From contig CAVXUA010000012.1 in the NCBI GenBank assembly GCA_963764825.1, positions 1-64,000 of the forward strand: a stretch of 64,000 nt of DNA, in the 5' to 3' direction. Shown one piece after another: positions 32,919 to 42,287 of this stretch. The stretch is from JAZGGS01 sp963764825 (GTDB taxonomy: Bacteria; Bacteroidota; Ignavibacteria; Ignavibacteriales; Ignavibacteriaceae). The notes under the pieces were generated by a model that was not told where the DNA came from, did no database searches, and saw only the letters and a program-made list of their open reading frames with translations. A program made the position numbers and the translations under genes. Position 1 is the stretch's first letter; the number at the start of each line of letters is the position of its first letter.

Positions 32919-34350
32919 ATGATTAAGAAGATATTTTTTACAACTATTTTGTTTTCTATTTGCTTTTCAATTCCTTTATGTGCCACTATTCTCAATGTAC
33001 CTTCTGATTATTCAACAATTCAATCTGCAATTGATGCCGCAATCGATGGCGATACCGTCTTGGTTGCCCCTGGAACTTACACAGAAAATATAAACTTCCT
33101 TGGCAAAGATATACTTGTTACAAGTCATTATATGTTAACTGGTGATATTGATTTTATTATCCACACGTATATTAATGGTAGTCAGCCAAATCATACTGAT
33201 ACCGCAAGTTGTGTGTTGTTTATAAATGGCGAAACAAATAGTGCAATTCTTCAGGGCTTTACATTAATGGGTGGAAAAGGAACACGCTGGCAGGATATTC
33301 ATATTGGTGGATTTTATCGTGAAGGTGGCGGAATTTTAATTGAACTTTCTTCTCCAACAATTCAGTTTAACTTAATTACATATAATAATGTAACTGATAA
33401 AACTAATTGTGTAAGCGCTGGTGGTGGTGCAATAAGATGCGGGGATGGTGATCCTATTATTCAAAATAATGTAATTACATTTAACCAGGGATTATATGGT
33501 GCTGGTATTGTAATGAATTTTGCAACAGGTATAATCCGTAATAATGTAATTTACCAAAATGGCGGAGGATCAGATTTTGGAGGTGGTGGAATATGGAGCT
33601 ATGCAAGTGGTGCAACTCTTATTGAGAATAATACAATTATTTTTAACGAATCACTTCTTGATGGAGGTGGAATATTAATTTGGTCAACTTCAGCTATAAT
33701 TAGAAACAATATTATTTGGCACAACTCTGCTTTAACTGGAGGAGATCAAATCGCTCTAAGAGGTGGCGGAACAGTAGATGTTACCTACACTAATATTGAA
33801 GGCGGATGGCAAGGTGAAGGAAATATTGATGTTTTCCCAGCTTTTGATGGATCGATATTTATACTAGCTGATACCTCAGTTTGTATTGATGCGGGAAATC
33901 CAGATTCCGTTTATAATGATCCCGAAGGAAATCCAGGTATGGCGTTATGGCCCTCGAAGGGAACTATAAGAAATGATATGGGTGCTTATGGTGGTCCAAA
34001 TTCAGCAGAATTGAGTAATTATTTCACTGTATCTGTAGATGATGATGAAAATAGCAATCAACTCTCTGGATATTATTTAAACCAAAACTATCCCAATCCT
34101 TTTAATCCTTCAACAAAAATTAGTTTTAGGATTCTTCGAACAGGATTTACTTCACTAAAAGTCTATGATTTACTTAGGAAACAAAGTTGCAACACTTGTT
34201 AGTGAAGAAAAACCAGCAGGAGAATATGAAGTTAATTTTAGTGGAAACGAGTTAACAAGTGGAGTTTATTTCTATCAATTAAATATTTACCCCGCAAACG
34301 GCGGGGCAGGTAGTTTTATTGAAACAAAAAAGATGATCCTATTGAAGTAG
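32919..34350 (+). CDS. Right-handed beta-helix secreted protein with T9SS sorting domain (one frameshift)
   Basis: Signal peptide (FFTTILFSICFSIPLCA), then NVPSDYSTIQSAIDAAIDGDTVLVAPGTY, given here as STIQSAIDAAIDGDTVLVAP, the opening typical of pectin-lyase-like helices. Coil repeats follow (GGGAIRCGDGDPIIQNNVI, NNVIYQNGGGSDFGGGGIW, ENNTIIFNESLLDGGGILI). Pieces 32919-34202 and 34165-34350 join near 34170-34185, restoring VYDLLGNKVATLVSEEKPAGEYEVNF. The sorting domain carries a 7-residue in-frame insertion encoded by a GC-rich palindrome (34290-34306). About 470 residues reconstructed. Enzyme activity is not evident. Confidence 0.82.
34290..34306. repeat. GC-rich palindrome inserted in a coding region
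   Basis: CCCCGC (34290-34295), loop AAACG, GCGGGG (34301-34306). It lies inside an in-frame 24-base segment that replaces one Lys codon of the otherwise uniform QLKAGSF sequence, giving QLNIYPANGGAGSF. Confidence 0.75.
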
Positions 34351-34530
34351 TTTTTTAACTACAGTTGTTGTAGTAATAAGCTTGTAACATTTTCTATTTC
34401 AATGTAAAAATGTGATTTTTATAATTCTACACTGCCATTTGTTCGCCTATTTTTACCCTTCCAGGTGGTACAAATATTGCTAAATTTTTATCTATCAATA
34501 AAATCTGATAATAAAATTAGGAACTAAATA

Positions 34531-35373
34531 ATGGTACGGAATAAATACTTTGGCAAGGTGATTTTTATCCTTGTTGTCTTCACCTCAATTATATTTTTCT
34601 CCTGTTCAAATGAAGAACCAATAACACCTACGGAGCAGTCTCCGGATATTCCACCCCAATCAACTTTTATAATGGATTTTTCTGAATTTCCCGACACTAC
34701 TTCACCATTTTTATTTGGAAAAATATTTCCACCGGATACTACGCAACGAACTAATTGGAAATGGGCTGCATTTAATGTTGGTTTTTGGAATACAATTTTA
34801 ACTATTACTCTCGCGGTTCCCGTTGCTGCTTTTGCAGAAGCTTTTAATCATCAACCGGTTCAACAGTCGGATGGTTCCTGGCTTTGGTCCTATGATATAA
34901 CTGTTGGCGGCATTGTTCATACTGCCAAGCTTTTTGGTAAATCAATTAGTACTGGTACTGAATGGAGAATGCTTTTAACCAAGCAGGGTTTTTATGAAGA
35001 TTTTGAATGGTATACAGGATTTTCAAACCTGCCGCTAACTGAAGGAAACTGGACTTTGAATAAAGATCCTAATGACCCGGTTCCGTTCTTATATATTGGG
35101 TGGCACAGAGATGCACAAGAAAACACTGCTGATATTAAATACACTAACATAGTTCCACAGTCTCCGGCAAATGGCAGTTATATATTTTATGGTAAAACAA
35201 ATGATGATCCTTATAACCGTTTTTATGATCTCTTCGGACAGGAAGAAAACCGCATCATAGATATCGAATGGAATTACGAAAATCTATTCGGCAGAGTTAT
35301 GGATCCGCTGCATTTTGGTGACACTGATTGGCATTGTTGGAACGAACAATTATTCAACATCGATTGCCAATAA
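34531..35373 (+). CDS. Lipoprotein of unknown function
   Basis: 280 residues. The signal peptide ends at a lipobox (SIIFFSCSNEEP, Cys near 25). The mature part is rich in Trp, Pro and aromatic residues (WKWAAFNVGFWNTIL, WSYDITVGGIVHTAKLFG, EWRMLLTKQGFYEDFEWYTG), consistent with a beta-sandwich. It lacks a T9SS sorting domain although it ends the T9SS cargo cluster. No family recognised. Confidence 0.7.
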   Translation: MVRNKYFGKVIFILVVFTSIIFFSCSNEEPITPTEQSPDIPPQSTFIMDFSEFPDTTSPFLFGKIFPPDTTQRTNWKWAAFNVGFWNTILTITLAVPVAAFAEAFNHQPVQQSDGSWLWSYDITVGGIVHTAKLFGKSISTGTEWRMLLTKQGFYEDFEWYTGFSNLPLTEGNWTLNKDPNDPVPFLYIGWHRDAQENTADIKYTNIVPQSPANGSYIFYGKTNDDPYNRFYDLFGQEENRIIDIEWNYENLFGRVMDPLHFGDTDWHCWNEQLFNIDCQ

Positions 35374-35386
35374 AAAACATTCACAT

Positions 35387-35446
35387 CCTACCTGCCTGAC
35401 AGGCAGGTAGGTTTAAGTTTTAAATCCCTCTTCCCGCCAAAGCGGG
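35387..35446. repeat. Two palindromic intergenic repeats
   Basis: A perfect 12-bp inverted repeat with a one-base spacer (35387-35398 and 35400-35411, CCTACCTGCCTG / CAGGCAGGTAGG) followed by CCCGC (35433-35437) and GCGGG (35442-35446). Both resemble REP-type elements; a related half-site lies near 52915-52945. Confidence 0.7.
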
Positions 35447-35583
35447 CCAGGCTCTTATTCAGGAGAGAGACATAGGGTGAGATGACCCTCCTTAGATAAA
35501 TCTACTTCCAATAAATTTTGTTGAAATTTGAATATCTACTATTTTAGAAACAAAACTAATTTCTAAAATGGAGTTAAGACTAC

Positions 35584-36051
35584 GTGGATCAAAATGAAGT
35601 TATCAGAAAACAATTGCTTTTTTCATTGCGCGGGGGAAATGCACATAAAGCAATCAAAAGAGGAATCAATCACTTTCCAATAGATTTGATCAATAAAAAA
35701 ATTCCAAATGTTGATTACACGCCGTGGCAGTTACTCGATCATATGCAAAGAGCTCAAGTCGATATTTTAAAATTTATTACCGATGCCGGTTACAAATCCC
35801 CTGATTGGCCTAAAGGTTATTGGCCCGATAAAGATGAAATGGCTAATGAAGAGAAGTGGAAGAAAGCTGTTGAGGAGTTCTTTGAAGGTTTGGATATAAT
35901 GGAAAAATTTGTGAAAGATGATAAGTATGATTTGTTTGCTAATATTCCACACGCCCCCCAATACACAATCTTTAGAGAAGTAATGGTCTTATCCAATCAC
36001 AACTCCTATCATTTAGGTCAGTTGATGCTTATGAAAAAAATGCTGAAGTAA
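35584..36051 (+). CDS. DinB-like four-helix protein
   Basis: 155 residues, GTG start at 35584. Sequence VDYTPWQLLDHMQRAQVDILKF near the N-terminus and SNHNSYHLGQLMLMKKML at the C-terminus carry the His residues (WxLLDHM; NSYHLGQL) that form the three-His metal site of DinB/YfiT-type proteins. Cytoplasmic. In Firmicutes such proteins include thiol transferases; the role here is unknown. Preceded by the palindromic repeats and not linked to an operon. Confidence 0.72.
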   Translation: MDQNEVIRKQLLFSLRGGNAHKAIKRGINHFPIDLINKKIPNVDYTPWQLLDHMQRAQVDILKFITDAGYKSPDWPKGYWPDKDEMANEEKWKKAVEEFFEGLDIMEKFVKDDKYDLFANIPHAPQYTIFREVMVLSNHNSYHLGQLMLMKKMLK

Positions 36052-36175
36052 AAATATACGCCCCTGGTTTAGGATGCTGAACTTTTATTAAGAAGTCTTG
36101 ATTTCTTGATTTTTTCGAATTAAATTGAAACCAAATCTCTTAAAAACTTATAACCAAATATAAGAGGAGGGGATT

Positions 36176-36589
36176 ATGGCGCTCACTATCAGAAAAACAG
36201 AATATTTTTACACTACCGTTGATGATCAGCCCGGCGAGGCGTACAAAATACTAACACAACTCGAAGAAATTGGTGTAAACCTGCTAGCGTTTACAGCAAT
36301 TCCAATGGGATCGGAACGAACCCAGTTTACACTTTTCCCTGAAGATGAAAATATGCTAAGCGAGGCAGCCAGGGAAGCTGGATTTACACTGGATGGACCA
36401 CACCCCGCAATTTTGGTGCAGGGAGATGATGAGCTTGGTGCCTTAACAGAAATTCATAATAAATTGTATCGGGCAAATGTTAATGTCTATGCTTCAAACG
36501 GTGTAACCGATGGTAAAGGCAGCTTTGGTTATGTTATCTACATAAGACCGGAAGAATACGAAAGGGCTGCGGCTGCATTGGAATTATAA
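36176..36589 (+). CDS. ACT-domain protein
   Basis: 137 residues with a strong ribosome site (AGAGGAGGGG). Two ACT-like halves: YFYTTVDDQPGEAYKILTQLEEIGVNLLAF, shown here as VDDQPGEAYKILTQLEEIGV, and AILVQGDDELGALTEIHNKL, then ANVNVYASNGVTDGKGSFGYVIY. The DxPGEAYKIL and DELGALTEIH blocks are the ligand-binding loops typical of ACT domains. No catalytic domain is attached, so a small-molecule sensor role is inferred. Monocistronic. Confidence 0.8.
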   Translation: MALTIRKTEYFYTTVDDQPGEAYKILTQLEEIGVNLLAFTAIPMGSERTQFTLFPEDENMLSEAAREAGFTLDGPHPAILVQGDDELGALTEIHNKLYRANVNVYASNGVTDGKGSFGYVIYIRPEEYERAAAALEL

Positions 36590-36845
36590 ACGATCTAAAT
36601 AATTCCTGTTTGTAAAATAACTGGCAAAATTTCAATCTTCAGCTCATTAAACTTTGCTGTTTTTGTAAACATAAAACTTGATTCTGATATTATTATAATT
36701 GATTTTAGTTACATAGTAGATTTTTCACTCTCAAAAAACCAATAAATGTTGATCACAGAGATATTATTTTCATCTAAAGTCATTTCCAATTTCTTAAACA
36801 AAATATTAATAACATCTTCTTTCTAACAAATTCAGAGATCCAATT

Positions 36846-38128
36846 ATGAAAAATCGCACACGTTATCCCTCTGTATTCTGGGTAGCAAACGGAATAGAAG
36901 TTCTGGAACGTTTTGCTTACTACGGTATTTACATGGGTTTTGGAATCTACTTGCAACAGCTCGGATATTCAAGAGGAGACCTGGGTATTATCCAGAGTAT
37001 ATTTTTAGCTTTATCCTATCTTATCCCCTTATTTTCGGGAACCTTTGCTGATAAATATGGTTTTAAAAGATATTGATAGTGTCTTACCTTGTTTACTTAC
37101 CGACTATACTTTTGCTAATTGTAACTAAATCGTTCTCAGGAATCGCAATTACAATGTTAAGTATCGGTTTTGCTGCAGGAATATTTAAACCCCTCATTGC
37201 AGGAACTGTAAGAGCCGTAACGGATAAAACAAATAAAACTCAAGGTTTCGGGATTTTTTATGCAATGGTTAATATCGGGGCATCATTCGGTCCCATTATT
37301 ATGGGAAAACTAAGAGCAATCTCCTGGGATTATGTATTCTATACTGCGGCAGCAGCCATTGCCTTGATGTTCATAATTACTCTTATTTTTTATAAAGAAC
37401 CCCCACGTGAAAATACAGACGTAACCCTTAAACAAAAATTTAAAGATATGGGTGAGGCACTATCGGATATTAAATTCCTGATGTTTATTATTCTCTTAGG
37501 AGTCTTCTTCTGGTTACCGTTCTGGGCTTTCTTTAATGTATTGGCTGTATATATCGATGTTCATCTTAATACTGCTGTATTGTACCAAGGTGTCAGTTCG
37601 ATTTTGGGAGCTGGCATTACGAATATTATATCCAGTAACGAGGGAGGGATCTGGAAAATTAATGCCGAGGCTATTTCGCATACCGGCTATATAATAATTG
37701 TGTTCCAGGTATTGATTTCAACAATCTTTGAAAAACGAGCGGCAATTTCTTCCTTCCTCTTTGGTATTTTCGTCGCTGCAGCCGGTTTCGTTGTACTTGG
37801 ACTTTCTGTAACAATGGCAAACGAGCTTGTTTTTCTCGGTGTCTTCTTATTTGCAATTGGTGAAATGATTTCTTCACCTAGAATACAAGAATATATAATG
37901 TGGATTGCACCAAAGGAAAAAGCAGGACTTTATATGGGCACCAGCTTCCTGGCAACATTTATCGGTGCAACACTCAGTGGTATTTACACCGGACTTATGG
38001 GAAGCTTTGAGGAAGCAGGCACGCCTGAAAATATTATGTATGTCCTTGCAATTCATTCTGTAGTTGGAATGCTGGCAATATGGATATTCACAAAAACAGC
38101 AGGTGAGTTTAAGGAACTTGATGAATAA
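36846..38128 (+). CDS. MFS transporter, POT/PTR-like (one frameshift)
   Basis: Major facilitator protein, about 427 residues. Pieces 36846-37076 and 37073-38128 join if one base is restored near 37074-37076, giving FKRYLIVSYLVYLP. N-terminal motif EVLERFAYYGIYMGFGIYL resembles the ExxERFxYY of proton-dependent oligopeptide transporters, and GFGIFYAMVNIGASFGPIIMG resembles their second signature. About 12 membrane segments. Peptide or other small-molecule uptake is likely; the substrate cannot be fixed. A terminator follows at 38155. Confidence 0.82.
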
Positions 38129-38154
38129 TTAAAGATTAGAATATTTCCTATAAT

Positions 38155-38188
38155 GAGCTTAGCATATTTTGTTAAGCTCTTTTTTTTT
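38155..38188 (+). terminator. Rho-independent terminator
   Basis: GAGCTTA (38155-38161) and TAAGCTC (38173-38179) form a 7-bp stem followed by a run of about nine T, 27 bases after the MFS gene stop. Confidence 0.88.
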
Positions 38189-38330
38189 GATTAGCTAACT
38201 ATTTTTTAAGTTCATTTTATAATATCTGCAATAAATAACAGGGTATTTTAAATAGTTAGTATTTTTGGCAATAATATTTTACAATTAACCAATTAACTAA
38301 AATTAATACATGGTTATCGGCGCAAAAGTT

Positions 38331-38879
38331 ATGAATAAAAGATTGCTACTTCCGTTATTTGTATTTCTACTAAGTGCTCTTTTATCTTCTCGATGCAGCG
38401 ATTCAGTAAATGCACCAGAGAACGAAAAAAATCTTATCCCAAATTCCTCGTTTGAAATAAATGGTATATCAACGCTTGCTTTTTGGTTTGTTAATATGCC
38501 ATCATTAGTTAATTTTACAAATGACACACCTCCAAACGGAGGAAACTGGGCAATCACCATCGATGTACTTTGGGGTAGTGGGAATGATGTTATTACCACC
38601 ATTATAATCCCGGAAGGAACACACATTTATAAATTCTCCTTCTGGTCTAAATATTCAAACAAACCTGGTTATGCTGAACTTCTTTTGGATGCTCCGGATT
38701 CTCTATTTCAAATTAACCGAACAAATGTTGATAGTGAATCATGGAAAAATTATTCTATTGTAGATACTATAACTTTTGTTTCCGGCGACAGCTTACAGAT
38801 AAAATTATCGGGAGGATTTTCTAACATCGTCCCCGGCAAAACATATTTCGATCTCTGCACACTCGAGCTATTAGAATAA
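38331..38879 (+). CDS. Lipoprotein, possible carbohydrate-binding-like domain
   Basis: 182 residues from ATG 38331, chosen over 38310 because it places Lys-Arg and the hydrophobic stretch (LLLPLFVFLLSALLSSRCSDS) at the N-terminus; Cys is about residue 22. The mature part begins NLIPNSSFEINGIS, the typical opening of CBM4/9-like jelly-roll domains, and continues with WAITIDVLWGSGNDV and FSFWSKYSNKPGYAELLL. Ligand unknown. Classification rests on pattern only. Confidence 0.7.
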   Translation: MNKRLLLPLFVFLLSALLSSRCSDSVNAPENEKNLIPNSSFEINGISTLAFWFVNMPSLVNFTNDTPPNGGNWAITIDVLWGSGNDVITTIIIPEGTHIYKFSFWSKYSNKPGYAELLLDAPDSLFQINRTNVDSESWKNYSIVDTITFVSGDSLQIKLSGGFSNIVPGKTYFDLCTLELLE

Positions 38880-38934
38880 TTCAACAAATCATTAACTTTA
38901 TGTTTTCATTATTAAACAAAAATTAAATGTTCTT

Positions 38935-39378
38935 ATGCACAGAACAAATTTAATATTTGCTGTTCTATTTATTTTCATTTCGATAACTACTTTTGCACAA
39001 ATTTCAGATGAAGAATACAACCGGGAAAAAGATGAATTAAGTTTTAGAAAAGATCAGCTTAAAACCGAGATATTAGATATTAATTTTGAAATTGATAGTA
39101 TGACAAATAGGATACCTGAGCTGGAACAGGAAGTGATAACTGCTTATCGTGAATTATATGTTTTAAAATATGGAAGAGAAGCTGGAGAGAAAGTTTCGTA
39201 TAAACAGATATGGACCGGGATGACCGATGAAATGGTTAAAGATAGCTGGGGTGAACCGGATAAAATTGATAAAAATGCGAAACCCTGGGGAGTTTTTACA
39301 CAATGGTACTACGGAGAAGTAACATTTTTTTTCAGAGATGGAAAGCTAACCGATTGGCAGGAAGGACCGGAAGAATAA
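38935..39378 (+). CDS. Exported coiled-coil protein with SmpA/OmlA-like C-terminus
   Basis: 147 residues. Signal peptide (LIFAVLFIFISITTFAQ), a charged heptad-like segment (residues about 25-70, EEYNREKDELSFRKDQLK) predicted as coiled coil, then IWTGMTDEMVKDSWGEPDKID and GVFTQWYYGEVTFFFRDGKLTDW, the pattern of small SmpA/BamE-like outer-membrane-associated domains. The cupin gene starts only 3 bases after its stop, so they form an operon. Confidence 0.75.
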   Translation: MHRTNLIFAVLFIFISITTFAQISDEEYNREKDELSFRKDQLKTEILDINFEIDSMTNRIPELEQEVITAYRELYVLKYGREAGEKVSYKQIWTGMTDEMVKDSWGEPDKIDKNAKPWGVFTQWYYGEVTFFFRDGKLTDWQEGPEE

Positions 39379-39381
39379 ATT

Positions 39382-39744
39382 ATGCCGACTATTATAAATT
39401 CACCATCAAAAATTGAATCAGCCGGAAATAAACCAAAAATTATTGAAGAGTTTATCGGGCGGGTAAATTCAGAAACAAAAGGTGTTAGCATTGCAAAAAT
39501 GAAAAGCCCCGGCGGATGGGTTGAACCTGGACAAACTCCAGGATTCGATGAATACACAATTGTACTGAAAGGAATGTTAAGGGTTGAAACAAAAACCGAA
39601 TCGATTGAGATTAAAGAAGGCCAGGCAATAATCTTACATGAAGGTGAATGGGTAAGATACAGTTCTCCACTTAAGGATGGAGCAGAGTATATTGCTGTTT
39701 GTCTTCCGGCATTTTCGCCTGATTCTGTTAATAGGGATGCTTAA
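39382..39744 (+). CDS. Cupin-domain protein
   Basis: 120 residues, single cupin barrel: FDEYTIVLKGMLRVETKT is cupin motif 1-like and GQAIILHEGEWVRYSSP is motif 2-like. Only some of the usual metal-binding His are present (HEGEW), so metal binding is uncertain. Cytoplasmic. Translationally close to the upstream exported protein. Confidence 0.8.
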   Translation: MPTIINSPSKIESAGNKPKIIEEFIGRVNSETKGVSIAKMKSPGGWVEPGQTPGFDEYTIVLKGMLRVETKTESIEIKEGQAIILHEGEWVRYSSPLKDGAEYIAVCLPAFSPDSVNRDA

Positions 39745-39796
39745 TTTTTTTAAATTTAATTTACCTCGAAGTTAACAAAAGACTCGATGGGCTCTA

Positions 39797-41419
39797 ATGA
39801 AGAATAAGTATTATATAATTGTTTTTCTAATTATCTCAACAGTGTTTATTCTTCACTCCATTTACCTTGCAGTTCCCGCCGAAGATTCATTTATCAGTTT
39901 TCGTTTTGCAAAAAATCTGGCTGAAGGTTACGGACTCGTTTGGAATATTGCGGAAATCCCGGTTGAGGGATTCACCAATTTTCTCTGGGTTATAATCTGC
40001 ACAATTGGTACAATCGCCGGGTTTGATATAATCCTCTTTGCCCAATTTTTTGGGGTTGCTGCTGGTTTAGTTACACTGCTATATGTTTATAAAATTTCCA
40101 GGCAAATCGGTTTAAATGATACTACTGCCCTCCTTCCCTGCCTCTTCCTTGCTGTATCAGGTCCCTTTGCAACCTGGGCATCCAGTGGAATGGAGACAAA
40201 TCTTTTTACATTTTTTATTGTTGGATCTGCATATCATTCAATTTCTTTTTGGAAATCTGGTAAGAGTGAGTCGTTAAACCTATCTTTTTTAATCTGTTTT
40301 CTTGCTACATTAACCAGACCTGAAGGATTCGGAATTTTTCTATTGCTGTTCTTCGTTCATATAATTTTTTATCTGAAGAAGGAAAAATCAGGGAGAAAGT
40401 TAAAACCGTTAATTGTGGGAGCTTTAGTTTATTTCATTCCTTTCATTATCTATTTCATTTGGCGTTATTCTTATTTTGGATTTTTACTTCCACTAACTTT
40501 TTATGCGAAGACTGGCGGTACATTCCATCAATGGCTCAGGGGATTAAAGTATTTAATATATTTTATTGTTCATTTCCTTTTACCATACCTGCCGTTGCTT
40601 CTCCACCTTTTTTGGAAAAGGAAAGATCTGCTGATGAATAAAAAATTTTCATTATCAGAGTTTTTAAAAATTCCCATACATAGTAACAGTTTTGTTTTGA
40701 TTTTTTGCGCAACAATCTGTTCAGCTTATATTTTCTACATAGTATTAGTTGGGGGGGATTACATGGCAATGTACAGGTTCTTTGTCCCGGTTCTTCCCTT
40801 CATCTATATTTTGCTTGTATCAGGTTTTAATCTTATGAAAAATTCCGGGCAAACATTTAGAAAAAATTCTTTAGCCATTATATTGATTGCAATCGCTTTA
40901 ATCGGTACCATAATTCAATCTACTCCAATAGAGAAGGTACTTTTTCACAAACCCGGAATAACACATGGGCAATACCAGGGAGTTGCCACAGAACGGTGGC
41001 ATTCAAATAGACTGACTCTAATTGGGAAGTTCTTCAATGAGTATAAAAAAAGTGATGATGAATCTATTGCAACCGATGCAATTGGAGCAATTTCATTTTA
41101 TTCAGGTCTTAAGGTTTACGATTTCCATGGGCTGGTAGATCCTGTAATTGCTAAAATGGATTTTGCGGATCTTGGTAAGGGATTTCCCGGTCACGAAAAA
41201 ATAGATTTGTTATACACGCTTTCAAAGCAGCCAACTTACTTTATTTTTAGCCGTGAGTTTTCAAATAAACCGGCTGACTATCCAACATATTCCCAAAAAG
41301 TAAATAAAGTACTGCACGAAGAGTATGTGCTCGTTTCGAAAAGGCTTAAAGATGAGAAAAATAATGAGGAAGGATATTTTACATTTTTACAACGCAAAGA
41401 AATATTAAGAGGGAATTAA
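39797..41419 (+). CDS. GT-C type membrane glycosyltransferase
   Basis: 540 residues with about 10-12 membrane helices. The N-terminal loop contains EDSFISFRFAKNLAEGYGLVW followed by EGFTNFLW, the pattern of AftB/ArnT-like polyprenyl-phosphate-dependent GT-C enzymes, with the acidic ED probably catalytic. The soluble C-terminal part (IGKFFNEYKKS, VYDFHGLVDPVIAKM) is periplasmic. It probably transfers a sugar to a surface glycan or protein; donor and acceptor are unknown. The next gene starts 5 bases after its stop. Confidence 0.78.
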   Translation: MKNKYYIIVFLIISTVFILHSIYLAVPAEDSFISFRFAKNLAEGYGLVWNIAEIPVEGFTNFLWVIICTIGTIAGFDIILFAQFFGVAAGLVTLLYVYKISRQIGLNDTTALLPCLFLAVSGPFATWASSGMETNLFTFFIVGSAYHSISFWKSGKSESLNLSFLICFLATLTRPEGFGIFLLLFFVHIIFYLKKEKSGRKLKPLIVGALVYFIPFIIYFIWRYSYFGFLLPLTFYAKTGGTFHQWLRGLKYLIYFIVHFLLPYLPLLLHLFWKRKDLLMNKKFSLSEFLKIPIHSNSFVLIFCATICSAYIFYIVLVGGDYMAMYRFFVPVLPFIYILLVSGFNLMKNSGQTFRKNSLAIILIAIALIGTIIQSTPIEKVLFHKPGITHGQYQGVATERWHSNRLTLIGKFFNEYKKSDDESIATDAIGAISFYSGLKVYDFHGLVDPVIAKMDFADLGKGFPGHEKIDLLYTLSKQPTYFIFSREFSNKPADYPTYSQKVNKVLHEEYVLVSKRLKDEKNNEEGYFTFLQRKEILRGN

Positions 41420-41424
41420 ATATT

Positions 41425-41874
41425 TTGAAATCAAATGATTTACAATTGTCTGAATGGTTAAAACATTGTGAAAATTTATATACAATTGAAAAAGAATTCA
41501 ACCAGGTTATTGAAAGTATGAATGTAAAAATTCGTGATAAAAAAATAGCAAATGATAAATGGTCTGCTAAAGATATTTTAGCGCACATTGTTGGTTGGGA
41601 AGTTGAAGTGCTAAATCAATTTAAAGCTTTTCTTACAAATCCTGATGTTGATGATAACTATGATATTAACTCATTTAATAAATCTGCGGTTGAATCGCGC
41701 AAGCGCTTTAGCTGGGATCAGATTGTAACGGAATTAAAATCTTCGCAAACAGAATTATCATCTTTCCTATCAAAATTATCTCAAAAAGAAATTGATGAAG
41801 AAAAGCGATTTATTGAATGGGTAGATGTTTTGGTAAATCATTACACTCATCATGCAAAGCAATTAAACAATTAA
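41425..41874 (+). CDS. ClbS/DfsB- or DinB-like four-helix protein
   Basis: 149 residues from TTG 41425, directly after the glycosyltransferase. NDKWSAKDILAHIVGWEVEVL and VLVNHYTHHAKQL provide the His pair of the DinB/ClbS fold. Members range from colibactin self-protection to unknown hydrolases. The second DinB-like protein in this window (the other is at 35584-36051). Confidence 0.7.
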   Translation: MKSNDLQLSEWLKHCENLYTIEKEFNQVIESMNVKIRDKKIANDKWSAKDILAHIVGWEVEVLNQFKAFLTNPDVDDNYDINSFNKSAVESRKRFSWDQIVTELKSSQTELSSFLSKLSQKEIDEEKRFIEWVDVLVNHYTHHAKQLNN

Positions 41875-42287
41875 CCTAATAATAATCCAATTATCGTATG
41901 GTTTCCGAATCTGAAAAGTTATTAGAATATCTTAGCTAAACCCCGGGCAATATTATTGAGCTAATTTTTTACTTGCAAATAAAATACTTGAAAAATTCTT
42001 GACTTTTTTCGAGTTACCGATTATTACAATCTTAGCATAGTCAGAATTAAAAAAGTCTGACAATCTCCTCCCAAATCTGGTCACTCCTCTAATGTAGAGT
42101 AGCCTCCTAAAGTGACCAGGTTAGTGACGGCCGGGCAATTTTGATGAGTAATGTATTGCCCTCACATTCATTATATATTTGTTTTGTCCGGCCGTCCTTC
42201 ATTTACAAAAAGGTGCTTACTTTAAGTAGAAGTTCTAATAGTAAAGTATAAAGAAAAGTGTAGTATAATCAGTAAAGTGAACTGCGG
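41875..42287. other. Intergenic region between convergent genes, structured
   Basis: 413 bases with no reading frame. It holds three consecutive stem-loops at 42040-42196 (separate entry), preceded by a possible promoter: TTGACT at 41999-42004 and TTATTA at 42021-42026, spacing 16. Confidence 0.55.
42040..42196 (+). ncRNA. Candidate structured RNA with three stem-loops
   Basis: Stem 1: GTCAGA (42040-42045) / TCTGAC (42056-42061). Stem 2: CTGGTCACT (42077-42085) / AGTGACCAG (42111-42119), enclosing CTCTA ATG TAGAG (42087-42099). Stem 3: 13 pairs, 42126-42138 with 42184-42196, with one G-U pair and a 45-base loop. The strand is assigned from the promoter-like sequence just upstream. No match to an RNA family that I know. 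It could also be the 3' region of the minus-strand gene or an inserted palindromic element. Confidence 0.4.
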
